Shown here one piece after another: positions 24,401 through 34,942 of a stretch of 64,000 nucleotides of DNA (positions are counted from its first letter, which is position 1; each line of letters starts with the position of its first letter). The stretch is from the NCBI GenBank assembly GCA_025345505.1, contig JANVCC010000174.1, positions 3,157,797 to 3,221,796 of the forward strand, written 5' to 3'. The translations under genes and the position numbers were made by a program. The notes below the pieces were generated by a model that worked only from the letters and a program-made list of their open reading frames with translations, was not told the origin of the DNA and ran no database searches. Source of the stretch: Todiramphus chloris collaris (taxonomy: Eukaryota; Chordata; Aves; Coraciiformes; Alcedinidae).

Positions 24401-26383
24401 TACAGACCTGGTGCAGTAAATAAATCTTTGACTCTCCAGCCAGCTGTGAATTCCAGCACTTGGAATTTAGTCCAGCCTTTATGTGGGAGGATAAACTTTG
24501 CCCAGGTAAACACTATGCTACTTCTTCAAGTACCTATATACAGCGTGAAGCACAACAGGCACAAGGCTAAGTTTGCTGCTGCTTCTGTATCTTCTCACAT
24601 CACCAAAGTCTCGTGCGAGCCTTTAAGCTTCTTATTGTGCCCATTCCCTAACAAGAAGAGCCAACTAGCCACACTTTGCATTATTGATACATACTGCTCA
24701 GACATAATGATTACATACAGGAATGCTTGGTGTGACAGGAGAGCTCTCAGAAAACAATGAAACAACCTGTAGAGAAGGCTGGTCACACACGTAATGGGAG
24801 CTTTAAACTAGTAGCTGGAACATGTGACAGCGTTTATCATTCCTATTTTGATGGATATTGTTCCCAGGGAGTTCCTGCTTCCTCAGCTAACCTGAGTGGA
24901 AGCCCTCCTGCCTATCAGTTCATGGGGAAACAGAAGGAAATCATTAAAAGCATTCAAGGTTGTCTAAGCAGCAGATTAGAAGTGCACACATGCTCAAGCA
25001 TCACTCAGGAGAGTGATCCATCCATGTGAAATAAATGACTTGTCCACACCTCGATCAATTTATCCTTTGATATGCTTGGTTTTTATCTAGAAGACAAAAA
25101 CTTGTTCATTTTATTTCTACTGAGCAGCAGAAAAAAAAAACTTTAAAAGGCTCAGGCCATGAAGCAGCTGGGTTAAACAAAACTGAATGGTGACATTGGA
25201 ATTCACATACCTTTTCTGACAAAACATATAGCACTTATTGCCTCAAACGCCTCCAGATTACTTTGGGAAATTGAACCCCAAGTGAAAATGCAGTGCCCCC
25301 TGGGGCAGGAAGGCAAAATCTGGAGCACACATAACCTTGCATAGCAGCAGGAGGGAGGGAAGCCACAGTGCACATTTATTTAGCTTGATGGCAATCAAGC
25401 AATAACCTACTAATTTCTTGTCTTTCCCTTTGCATCTCCTTTTAGAGGTGTTGCCATCGTCTGGGCGGTGAACGAAGGAGATCCAGGTCCGCCGTGGATC
25501 TGTGATTCGAGGGTCTGGAGACTCGAGGGTCTGAAGAGAAAGAAGAACAAAGACTGATATTCAGAGGGTGCTGCTTAAACCGCATCCTCGATCCAGACCT
25601 GCTGCCTTTGGGAGGACACTGAAGGGGAGACAAAACAAGATTTAACACTTCTGTAACAGGCAACTCAGTTTGGATTACCCAGTCCTGTGCCTCTTTCTGT
25701 CTTTGTTTACAGCAGCACTACCAATGCAGGATAGTGCTTCAACCTGAGTATTGGCACAGTGTATGGAAGACTCCAGCCTTTCAAAGAGTCCCATTAGAGT
25801 GGGATTTGGTTTTCTTCATAACTTGCAGGCTAAGCCTGTCAGTAGAAATGTCCCAGCTCAGAGATGTAGCTCTTAAAACTCCAAAATGCCTTCTGATAAC
25901 TTAATATGCTGCCACCTGCAAGGTCTCCCAGCTCCCTCTGCTGCAAGGGGCAAGAGTTGGGGGCCCGTGAGTCTCAGAGACCTCTCTCAAGATGCTGAGG
26001 TTCTCAGCCCCCTGACAGTCCTAATAGAAAACCTGCCCAGATGCCAGAGATTGTTCACCACTGGCATCTGACATTTATCAGCGGGATCAATGAGACAATA
26101 CAGGGAGATTAAAATGTACAGAAAACCTTGAAATGCTCCGTAACTTTTCTATGAGAGGCTGTAGAGTGACAAACATGCATGCAGAAAAAAAAAAATGACC
26201 AATTCACAAGGAAAAACGAAACCCATGTCTGACCACAGAAAAATATGTCCATTGACAGATTTAACTACCTTGCCCATTCCTCTGTTCTGGAAGTATATTG
26301 TAGCCATAGGGAAATTGTCTGGAGAAGCTTGGACATGACAGTGCCATCACAGTGAGGACCAAAGCCCAAGCTTTGTGGACCAT
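15320..26383 (-). CDS. C1QTNF12: Adipolin / CTRP12, secreted C1q/TNF-related hormone
   Basis: Secreted adipokine of the C1q/TNF superfamily; the mammalian protein improves insulin sensitivity. The coding exons on the minus strand are 26383-26269, 25618-25581 (uncertain), 25530-25411, 24264-24153, 23892-23711, 19633-19525, 18894-18804, 16080-16002 and 15418-15320. All but the second join in frame with GT/AG borders to give about 314 aa (human about 302). Residues 1-20 are a signal peptide starting [16 protein letters not shown]. Residues 52-91 hold the family block [12 protein letters not shown]. The KKLR at residues 89-92 sits where mammalian adipolin is cut by furin-type proteases (KKxR). 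A short collagen-like Gly-X-Y run follows (about 92-111), then the C1q globular domain (about 165-314) with [15 protein letters not shown] and [11 protein letters not shown]. The start has a good context (CACAATGG). It points the same way as UBE2J2, as in human. Confidence 0.95.
16002..16080 (-). CDS. C1QTNF12: C1QTNF12 exon, C1q domain
   Basis: Reads [16 protein letters not shown] then [10 protein letters not shown]. Acceptor TACTGTTTAG|G, donor CAG|GTAAGC. Confidence 0.96.
16081..18803 (-). other. C1QTNF12 intron with an open GC-rich patch
   Basis: A 2.7-kb intron. Apart from a T run at 16500-16517 (an A run on the gene strand), it is notable for a GC-rich stretch at 17740-18270 with several overlapping open frames, treated separately. 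Confidence 0.85.
17980..18243 (-). CDS. Candidate nested small secreted ORF, unproven
   Basis: An 87-codon frame on the C1QTNF12 strand. A second in-frame ATG has a good context (GCCATGGAC) and is followed by a signal-peptide-like stretch ([16 protein letters not shown], then PAAAQA). An acidic tail follows, ending QISLPCP and a stop. Codon first positions are G-rich. About 260 bp beyond, two overlapping AATAAA-like hexamers (forward 17716-17724) could end a transcript. Against it: an overlapping frame at 17916-18266 also opens with a strong start and a hydrophobic leader, the patch is GC-rich so all frames are open, and I recognise no family. Confidence 0.2.
   Translation of the reverse strand: MDHAMDHGISILVAALLCCAPVTLPAAAQALCLREGGLDQEEFGKLCLEEGAGEPLGWAELPPAEGNAACTVEKPPYRAVQISLPCP
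18804..18894 (-). CDS. C1QTNF12: C1QTNF12 exon, middle of the C1q domain
   Basis: Reads [19 protein letters not shown] then [11 protein letters not shown], matching the human [11 protein letters not shown] region including the cysteines. Donor AC|GTGAGT. Confidence 0.95.
18978..19147 (-). mobile_element. CR1 LINE fragment in a C1QTNF12 intron
   Basis: The forward strand shows the antisense CR1 order: GGAATCACAGCATCATGAAG, a TTGGAAAAGACTTGTGAGATC block, AAGTCCAACTGTC, ACCACTAAACCATGTCCTGA, and GGTGACTCCACCACCTCCCT then GGGCAG. It breaks off where an LTR-like sequence begins. Confidence 0.85.
19153..19345 (+). mobile_element. Solo-LTR-like fragment of an avian endogenous retrovirus
   Basis: Starts with TG (TGTATTGGGTTGGCATGGCA) and continues with GGCTTCTGTGAGAAGCTGCT and AGAAGCTTCC, then GGCCAGCCCATCAGTGA and a TATA-like GATAATATCTTAAAGAACGG. 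I recall this order from a widespread avian ERV-type LTR. No coding part of a virus is present. The right end is not defined. It lies directly against the CR1 copy, so it probably inserted into or next to it. Confidence 0.55.
19525..19633 (-). CDS. C1QTNF12: C1QTNF12 exon, first strands of the C1q fold
   Basis: Reads [16 protein letters not shown] then [18 protein letters not shown], the most conserved part of the C1q signature. Borders are TTATCTTACAG|CC and GTTG|GTGAGT. Confidence 0.96.
19634..23710 (-). other. C1QTNF12 long intron
   Basis: A 4.1-kb intron. I see a 30-bp period duplication at 20919-20970 and no recognisable exon, RNA gene or large repeat. Confidence 0.8.
20919..20970. repeat. 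Short direct duplication, 30-bp period
   Basis: GGTAATTCCCAGTCCTCATT is present twice, at about 20919 and 20949, separated by a few bases. A small local duplication. Confidence 0.9.
23711..23892 (-). CDS. C1QTNF12: C1QTNF12 exon leading into the C1q domain
   Basis: Sixty codons starting AIERRASL. It ends with the family block EEAFHCKL and [13 protein letters not shown], which closely resembles human EAFHCRL and DKRTLVELHGFQ. Borders are CTTCTCAG|AA and TCG|GTGAGA. Confidence 0.95.
24153..24264 (-). CDS. C1QTNF12: C1QTNF12 collagen-like exon
   Basis: Begins [20 protein letters not shown], about six Gly-X-Y triplets, followed by [17 protein letters not shown]. The collagen run is much shorter than in adiponectin, as is usual for CTRP12. 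Acceptor CCTTAG|CG, donor AAAAG|GTAAAG. Confidence 0.95.
24265..25410 (-). other. C1QTNF12 intron
   Basis: A 1.1-kb intron between the HRPDDG and collagen exons. I see no feature in it beyond an A run near 25131-25140. Confidence 0.8.
25411..25530 (-). CDS. C1QTNF12: C1QTNF12 exon with HRPDDG block and basic cluster
   Basis: Forty codons with an excellent acceptor (TTCTTCTTTCTCTTCAG). It reads [19 protein letters not shown], then VHRPDDG, then a lysine/arginine-rich end ([12 protein letters not shown]). The basic cluster abuts the collagen exon and provides the likely protease site. Confidence 0.93.
25581..25618 (-). CDS. C1QTNF12: C1QTNF12 small second exon (uncertain)
   Basis: The frame needs a piece with two extra bases between exon 1 and the HRPDDG exon. 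This stretch begins after a strong acceptor (TTTTGTCTCCCCTTCAG) and reads [13 protein letters not shown] in the right phase. Reading on would hit GTT TAA, so it must be spliced. The donor GCG|GTTTAA is weak and leaves only a 50-nt intron; an alternative donor at CAG|GTCTGG would give a 20-nt microexon and keep the frame. Confidence 0.45.
26269..26383 (-). CDS. C1QTNF12: C1QTNF12 coding exon 1 (signal peptide)
   Basis: Encodes the start methionine, a hydrophobic leader ([13 protein letters not shown]) and a short polar stretch ending near PEQRNGQ. The donor is CAAG|GTAGTT, leaving one base of a split codon. The 5' UTR boundary upstream of 26383 is not visible. Confidence 0.85.
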
Positions 26384-29300
26384 TGTGAAGCACTCAGAGC
26401 CATTAATGAAAAAGACAGAGAGGATAAAACTGCAAGGAACACTTAAAAATCTTTAAAACAAACAAATAAACACAAGCCCCAACCTATGCCTAGTGTCAAC
26501 TCTCGGAATTGATTCAAGAAACCTGTTTTTTTCTTCTCCTGGTGAGACAGAACAGGTAGAGAGCAGAATTCCTGCAGGAAAGCAGTGGAAGGCAGTAGCA
26601 GCTTGAATGGCATTGGGAATGATTCCTAGGCTGTTACAAGGTCAGGTACATCCACATTGATCTTCAGGAGGAAGAAAACAAGATGGGTGTGGAAAAAGCA
26701 TGGAAGCAAAGTGAGTCAACGGTGCACTTTTCAGATCTAAGAGCGTTCACCCCTGGGCACGAAGCTCCTGCTCGTCTGAGAGCACGAGAGAGTTCTGCCA
26801 GAGCTCAGACCCTAGAGCTCCGTGCTCGGTGACCGTAAGGACAGCACTGACCTGGCAAGGAGCTTCCCATGCTGCCAGGCTGGAAAACACATCCACATTT
26901 GCTCGTTGCCTGTCTCACGTGGCTCCCTGAAGCACTTGCCACTTCTCAGAGAGCCTTACAGGGTGTTCAGAGCTTTTCCAGCAGCGCTTAGGAGCACAGG
27001 TCATCTTTTGTCAAATAGGCTGCAGAAGCTTCAGAGCTCAGGGAGAGCTGAGGTTCCTATAACTGTGACATACATCACTGTCTGACAGCAGCAGGAACGG
27101 GACAGAGGGCTGCAGATTGTAGCTAGGAACATCAGGGCTCAGCCGTTTTGAGGATGGAGGGCCACAGGCTGCATCGTCTGCCGTGCAAACTCCATGCAGC
27201 GTAAATAAGCTCAAACTTAAATCTTAGAAGTCAGCTGGTGTTCCAGCTTGAGGTTCTGCGGAACGTCGGTGCTCCCTAAGCTGCTGCAGAGCCTGGAAAA
27301 GCTCGCTCTCTGGCAGGCAGCCAGGCACATGGGTGCAGTACAAGGCACCTGTCAATAGATTGCTGAGCTGCTGTGATCACAGCCGTTTATTCCAAACAGC
27401 TTTGGCCACCAAACCGTTTAGAGAGCAGCAGAAAATGAGCAGCTCCCCAGAAATCTGCTGTGTTGTGAGCTGAGCATGTGTATTCATTAAGCATACATCC
27501 CAAACTCTATGAAGCCAACTTGATCTCTATTCTGCACATAATCTCAGGTGATTTCCAGCTCACTTTCCTTCTCAGACACGACCCACAGAAAGATCTGCTC
27601 CTGTGGAATGGCTCTATTCAGGCAGCCCACTTCTCCTCTCCTCCAGAGAGATGCCTGCAGAGCAGCTGGCAGCCAAAACAAGGACATCCCGAGACATTCC
27701 ACTGTACCCTTCACCCATCCTACTCCAATTCACCCGAGCCAGAGTTACGGTTATGCACGCTCCCCTCGACGCTCAGATTTAGCTCGTATCACAAACAAAA
27801 GCAAGACAAACTGTTTGTAACAACCCAGTTCATGATTTCTGTACCACAATCGGTCTTGGACGGGCTTTTTCTGTTTATAACCACATTTACAGCTAGATGC
27901 AGACCGTGTGCTCAGTCAAGGGGTTCTAGTGTGTTGGTTTAGCTAAATTATTATTTATTTTATCACTTACAGCAACCCGGGACTTAAGTGGCTTTCTGAA
28001 ATTCTGTTGGAAAGGGATGTAAATGGAGCACCATAGGAAATCCTGGGTATTGTGAGCTTAGTCACCTCACTAAAACGTTATCCTCTTCCCATGGGCTGCT
28101 TGACCGTGGGATAAGAAAGCATAAGACAGAAGCCGAGAAGTTCCTTCGGTGCAAACTTCTCCACCTATTGCAATATGTACACAGCAAGGCCAGAGGCTCC
28201 AAGTTTGCACGAGTCCTTAGGACAGCGCACAAGGTTCGGCTTATTTCTCCAAAAAACATGGACTTCTTGGAGATGTAATGGCTGGTCAACGTGAAGCAGG
28301 TAAAAACCTCTCCACGCTTTGCCCAAAGCCAGCAGATGTCTTTCTACCCCAGTGACTGGGGCTGACAGGTCTGGGGCAAAGCTGCAGTGCACTCACCTAA
28401 CAGAAGGAAGCAACTTATTAATAGAAGCACCCAGCTCAGGCAGGATGGAGCATTCCCTCGGCGCTCTACCAGAAGCCAGCAAAAAGAACAGCTGGGTTGC
28501 AGAGCAAAGGAAAAGACAATCAATTCATCCCCCAAAAAGTGCTGGCTCATGTGGCAGGAACTCAGAAGTGCAGTCTGCAGAGCAGCAAACACAAGAGCAG
28601 AGTCTCAGGGACTGGGATGCGGCGTTTGCTGCAGATGTGGAAGAGGCTATTCAAATATTCCTGGTTTCCACCAGGCTACAAGACACTCAGAAACTCCCCT
28701 CCACTGCAAAAATGAGGAAACAGGCCAGCTAGAAGCAGAAGCCAGCAATCCCACGCAGACCCTGGCCATTAACTGTGAAGACAAACAGATGTCCTCAGCC
28801 CTTCTGGAGCTCCAGCTGTGAAGAAACAGGTCAGAGCAGACATCTTGTCAGGGAGAAAAAAAAGAACTCCAGATGGCACATCCCAGAAAAATAAATGAAA
28901 AACTCCTGAAGTTTAAAAAAATCTAAAAAAAAAATCCCATACCCCTCCAGTGACTTGCTTGAATTACAGATCCCTCTGCAAGACAGTCATGGCACTCCCC
29001 AGTTTCTCCAGCACAAGGATGATTGACAGTTAAAATGAATGTTCCATCCTTGTGGTATTATTATTTAATTACTATGGCATGCATGAGCAATCCCAGCAAT
29101 AAGCATGCAAGCCTCTATTTTTCTTGGCAGCAGCAGCCTCCAGCAGCCAGAGAGACCTTGCAGCCAACTCAGGTATCAGCCAGGACTGCGAGCAGCCCTG
29201 GAATGCCAGCAAAGGGGACTTGTCCTTCCTGGGGTGCTGTTTGCAGAGCAAAGCCAGTCTGCAGGAGTCAGGAGGAATCCTGGTGCTAACTCCAGTGAAA

Positions 29301-31279
29301 CCAGGCTTCCTCCTGAGCACTCGAAGCACTGCCTCCCAGCATCAACAGAAACCTCGCCAGGATTTTCAATGAACTTTCAGTCGGGTCCTTGAACGTTGCT
29401 TTGCAATCTGAACACAAGGGCACCTATCACTCCAGAACCAGCTCATGACACCGATGAGAAATCAGCCCAGCCTCTCCCGAAGCTCCCTCACAAGAAAAGG
29501 CAAGCTGAGCTGGAATTCAGGCTGCTCTACAGAAGCAGGACCTGTGGTTCTTGCTGGCTGTAGCTCCCAGAACAGCACGCACTGCCCGGAGACACACACG
29601 GTCCCCGGCCAACACGCAGCCAGCACAGAAGGAACTACCAGCAGAAACCTACAGTCAAGCAGCAGAGTTTGGATCCTGAGAAATTTCTGAACTGTAGCTG
29701 AACTGCCCTGAAATTCCAGGATACTGGGATCCATCCTGCATCTCTGCTGAAAAGCAGAGGGAAATGGACAGAAGGAGTTTCAGAGTCTGGATGAGAAAAG
29801 AGTCAACGCTACCTGCGAGCAAGTCTGTGCATCTAGAAACATCTCCAAGTGCTCTCAGGCACATTGAAGCACTTCTCAGGGTGGGACTGGATGGAAAGTA
29901 AGCCTGAAAAGGTTACAATTTTGAGTGGATAGCATCCTTTCTACCTGCAATTAGTCAGAGATGTGCTTCCAAGAACTAAGCTTAGCATTGCTTAATGGTT
30001 AAGCAGTTGCCAGACCAAAAAACGGACCTGACAAATCCTTCCACTTCTCTTAATCCACAGATTTCACTGTTGTTGCACCTGATTTGCCATTGTGTAAATG
30101 GATTTGCTGCCTTCATTATGAAATCAGGAGCGAATCGCTTCTTTCAGTAGTGTATTTTACTTGGAACAGGTTAAGAAGTGACAGATCACTTTTTTTTTTT
30201 TTTTTTTTCCATTTAGCATGAAAAATCCTATTTCAGCTGCTAATAACTTCTGGTTATCCACACTCTTGGTTATTAATGAGATGTAAAACCAAGGTCCTGA
30301 CCACTTGTGGTTTCTACGGATCTCGTAAGAATTTTCCCCAGAGCAGCAGCATTAGGTTTGGTATTTTAGCCAAATCCAAGATGGAATTCCTACCTAAATT
30401 CCCCCTGTTTTGCCACTGGAAGGTTGTGCTGCACTCCTCTAGAGGCTCCCATTCCCTTAAACAAAGAACTGACTTTGGTGGGAACACCCTGAATGAATTT
30501 AATGAAGCCAATAGTTCATGGTGAGGAAAGGACTTGCGGTCCATTGCCAAGTTAGCCACAGGGCAGCATTAGTTGGTGTCAGTAGAGTCCTGCCATCAGG
30601 GATGCCACAAAAAGGTGAGGAACTGAACAGCTCTGGATTATTTGGCATGCTGAGCCAGGTGTCTGAATCCAACGTCATCTCACGAGGGCCACAAGGAAGC
30701 GCTCAGGAGGTTGCTGTTTGTTGCAGCCCTTCATGTTCATAATGTGCCAGAGCAAGACTGGCAATGAAACAAAAGGTGAAGGATAACATCAGCTGCTACA
30801 GATAGGTCACAGTCCAGGCTCTCCCATGGCTTTAACGCTTGTGTAATGGAGAAAAATGTTTCCTGAAGTGTAATCCTGTATTTCAGGCTGAGACTGAAAT
30901 CTCTATACAGAGGAGGAAAACAATCTGTGTGATGCCACTGAATCAGCTGCTGGTTTCAACTGGAAGCAGAAGGCCCCAAAGAAACAGCTCCGAGGGGTTT
31001 AAGTAATAAACCAGGTAGACCTAGCCCTAGATATTTGACAGAGATAAAAGGATCACAGAGGAAATAAAATTTCAAGGACTCCTTGGCTACACAGTGGGTA
31101 ACTAAATAAAAACCATTATACTATTTCTTGCAGAAATGCCACTGAAGGGAAAATCCTTTTTGACCTCAAATCATCCCTGAAATTTCACCAGGACACTGAG
31201 TCAATAGCTTTCCCCAGGTTATGATGCTGCCTTGGGGCTGTTTAGCTGAGCAACCCCTAAAAGCATCTCCCAGAAGAGC

Positions 31280-31520
31280 TGTAGTTGGAAGGGATACCCA
31301 CAGATTGCCCCATTCGACACCCCCTGCCCTAAGCAGGTGAACTAGAGCAGGTTACTCTGGACCACATCCAGTCAGGTTTTGACTGTCTCCAAGAACAGAG
31401 ACTCCACAGCCTCTCTGTCCAGCCTTTCCCAGTGCTTGACCATCCTCACAGTAAAGGGTTTCTCCAAGCTGTATTTCAACTCGTACCCACTGCCTCTTGT
31501 CCTTTCACTGGGCACTCAAA
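31280..31520 (-). mobile_element. CR1 LINE fragment, longer copy
   Basis: Antisense CR1 blocks in order: GAGCTGTAGTTGGAAGGGAT, then TGCCCCATTCGACACCCC, GGACCACATCCAGTCAGGTT, then AGACTCCACAGCCTCTCTGT, and CAGTGCTTGACCATCCTCAC then AGTAAAGGGTTTCT. About 240 bp and moderately diverged. Confidence 0.85.
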
Positions 31521-33447
31521 GTCTGACTCCTTCTTTATCCCCCTACTCGGATTATCTCCTGATGAGTGCCAACCCTATATGCCAATCCACTGCTGCTGAA
31601 CCCCTGTTAGTAGAACATCACATCTTCCAAGACACGATCTATGCCTGGAAAGGGGAAGGTGGGTCTGGCAAGTGGCAGCCGTGGGTACTCAGCTGCACAC
31701 AAAACAAGAAGATCCAGCAGATGAAAACCTCTATATCCATCAGTCATGTTGTGCTCCCTGGGTCAGAGAAGAGAACTCCTGTGTGCTTGGCAAGCACACC
31801 ACACTGACAACAACTCAGAAAAGATAAGACTGGCGAAGAACTTAAAACCCATAAAAATTAAAAACCCAACACACTTACTATTTCCTTGGAAATATTGGAT
31901 TTATCAGGACATTTGAGGCTTCTGCTTCCCTGTTTTAGGGTAGAGGTTTCACCACATGACTCATGCACTGTGAATGGTAAAGGGGAGCCTTCTCCACTCC
32001 CAACTGAAAAGAAATTTGTCCCAAGTTGTTTTGCTTAATTAGAAGGAAAACACATCTACCCTTTTAACAGTATGAATAAAAATAGCTACTCTCAGCTAAT
32101 ATTTCATTCCTTGCTCATTCTGCTTTGATAAACCTACCACCTGGACACAGAGTCATCCAAGGTAAACACAGCCTTAATTTTTACTGCACAAGGCCACAAA
32201 AATCCCACCTTTCCTGCTATGTGCTGTAAAGAAATAAAATGGGACATCTCTCGTTTCACTTTCCTGCACAGGGCATCCTTTCGGGAAAGAACACTGCTCC
32301 CAGAAGTACCTCCAAGGCTCAGAGAGATCAGTCATCCACAGAGAACCTCTTTCAACCTTCCTTCAGCTTGACAGGTTAGGTAAGGACTTGACTTCTTCCC
32401 TTAGTGTGATGCTCTGCTGTAAAAGGCGACTGTCATTTACCCCAGCAACGGTGGCAATTCTTAAGCACTGCATTTATAGTATGTGTAAAATAATCCCTTA
32501 GCTCGGGCAGGTGCTATATGAATACAGAACACAATACAGTCACATTTCGAAGCAATACTTAACTAGAGCCTGGACTTCAACCTCAAATAGATTCCAAGGA
32601 GAAAAAGTTCCCGCTGCAAAATTTGGGAGCGGATCTCGAGCAGAGCTCATGAGCATTTACATCAAAGATCTGGGTTTGTCCTACCCTTATTAAACAGAAC
32701 CTGCCTTCGCTGGACTTGCCAGCTCTTACTGCAGCCAAACCTTTGCCATGGATATTTTAAAGCAAAGGATTTCAACACAGAAACTGCTGCTTCCAAACAA
32801 TGTCTGCTTTAATGAATGCCCACCAGCCTCCGAACGAGCACTGTGTTTCTTCCAGCACCGACGTACGTACGGTATCAGAATCAACCAGGATCAGTTTCTG
32901 CTTGCTTTTGCAATCAGAACAGATTCTGCTTATGGTCCAATAAACTTCACGTCGAGCCAAATTAATTCCAGAGCAGACTGAAATTTCGTTGCACCAGATC
33001 ATGTGGATCTGGCCCCTTTTGTGAAAGCAGAACGCAGCGGTGCTGGAGAGAGGAGAAGAAAGTGATTGATTATAAGCACCTCAAGAATTTAGTGTGTATA
33101 CAACCTGTCCTGACAGAGCCCTGTGATGCACAACCAAAAGTTAGCTGAAGAGATGCTGCTTACAGTCCCCTAATGATAACTCTAAGTGCAGCAGCCAGCG
33201 TTTTTTATCTAGAGGACTGTTTCCCAGACTTGCCCAACCTTAACCAATTACTCTCACAACAGCACTGAGTGGGATATTTAGAATGTCAGCCCAATTGTTC
33301 CAACTTGCCCCCTCTGCCATGCCCCAATTTTTGACAGGTTTGTTCCTCTATTGCTATAGTGACTGCCAGCCCTAATGCTTGTGATCAAAGTCATGTTTTA
33401 GAGGTCACCTCCATTTGAAACAAGGGACATTTTTGTGTGAGCAAGGA

Positions 33448-33466
33448 GGAGAGAGAGAGAGAGAGA
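33448..33466. repeat. GA microsatellite
   Basis: A GA dinucleotide run of nine units beside GGAGGA. Confidence 0.9.
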
Positions 33467-34638
33467 AGGGGCTGTGTGGTAGGAGAGACTCCCTTCTTTC
33501 TCAGTGTTGTAGTCTCCCTTCCATTTCATCCTGCTCCTACTCCTAGGACCTGCTTTTAATTCCCTAGCCCCACTTTCCTTCTCCCAAGCATTCTATGCAA
33601 ATATTTATCTTCAAGGATTCTGAGGGCTCTGATCAATTGACTGTTATTTTTTTTGCAGCTTTCAGCCTGGGATGGTTCTCCCGAACGTGTACCTTGCAAA
33701 ACACACTCCCTAAGCCTAGCAAGTCGCCAGCTACAGCCACAGACTCTTACACTTGCCACTTCTGCACAATTAGCACCATCCCAAATCCTTTCCTGCAAGA
33801 GCCACAATCACCTCAAACAGATCATCTGACTTCCCCAGAAACATCTCTGTGATTTCCAGTCACCACAACCTGCCTGGTGGAAGGTGCAGTGCAGAGGAAG
33901 CTCAGGCACACTCAGATAGTTTATACTGTTGTATTTGCCTAAGGGAGTTGTGAAATCACATTTCAGAGAGGAAAGGGTTTGCCTGCAAGAGATACGGTCA
34001 CATTCCAGCATCCCTGTTGTCCTGTGATAGCTCACTTGCCTTTTTGGAATCAGTTGTTTCTGCACAGGATCACGTTCATACACTAGAACTCCAAAATGCC
34101 CTTACGCTTAATTAGCTACTATGGGACTGGAACTTCAGTCATGCATATTCTAAAATAAATTAGAATCATAAATTGTAGCCTTCTAGCACTTGCTTCAGCA
34201 AGCTAGAAAATCAATCATGCAAAGGGAAAAGATGTTTTTCTTTCAAAGGGAAAATGTTTCTCTTCAGAACCAAATAAACTTTGGCAAGATCTCCTCAATC
34301 CTTGGGAAAAAAAAGAAGCAGCATCACATTCTGCTGCCAGGGATAAGTTCTACCAAGCACTGGCAACACAAACACCTACCTTGGGATGCCCGTGCAGCTC
34401 TTCGCTGTTTGAGAGGGTAGCGTTGAAAGGCTCTGTATATTGATTGGGTTCTTTCTTCATCTTCCTCTCTCTCTTTGCTGCTGTAACTCTGAAGAGGCAA
34501 AACTGCTGACAAAGTAAAGTTGCCACAAATACCCAGGTGCACCCCTTCATTTTGAAAAGGGAGGGGCCCAGTCAGGAAGAGCACTCTCCAAGCACAAAAA
34601 CTTTCACCACCAATAATAGGAATAGACACAGACTTCTC

Positions 34639-34641
<3 letters not shown>

Positions 34642-34670
<29 letters not shown>
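34642..34670. repeat. A29 tract followed by TAAA repeats
   Basis: Twenty-nine adenines, then TAAAAATAAATAAAG. It resembles a retroposon tail, but the DNA to its left shows no element I know. Confidence 0.85.
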
Positions 34671-34672
<2 letters not shown>

Positions 34673-34900
34673 AAAATAAATAAAGAGGTTAGAACTATTA
34701 AAGGTGATCCTCTGGGCTACGCAGTGTCAAATGAGCAGCACGCACGGATGCGCTGGTTGCTGGAGAGGTCTCTGCTCAAGCAGGACACATGGAAATGGTA
34801 TAGATAAACTTGTTTGAAAATCTGGATTCACTCGGAGAAAGAGGTAAGTCCATTCAGCCTCTTGAAGCTTACATAAATACAAGAGGCCCTGGAAAGTCCT

Positions 34901-34942
34901 CCCCCCCCCCTTGAAGGGTCCCCCCCCCCCCCCCCCCCCCCC
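34901..34942. repeat. Two C runs (10 and 23 bases), possible G-quadruplex/i-motif
   Basis: A 10-11-base C run ends at 34910, then TTGAAGGGT, then 23 C at 34920-34942, then ACCTCCCC. The minus strand is therefore a long G run able to form a quadruplex. Run lengths in such tracts are unreliable in assemblies. Confidence 0.9.

Noticed and set aside
27478-27942. 154-codon plus-strand ORF
   Set aside because: No recognised domain or signal peptide, weak start context and no supporting splice or promoter signal.
28319-28821. Overlapping plus-strand ORFs of 137 and 144 codons
   Set aside because: Two frames open at once over the same DNA, low-complexity polar composition and no family resemblance.
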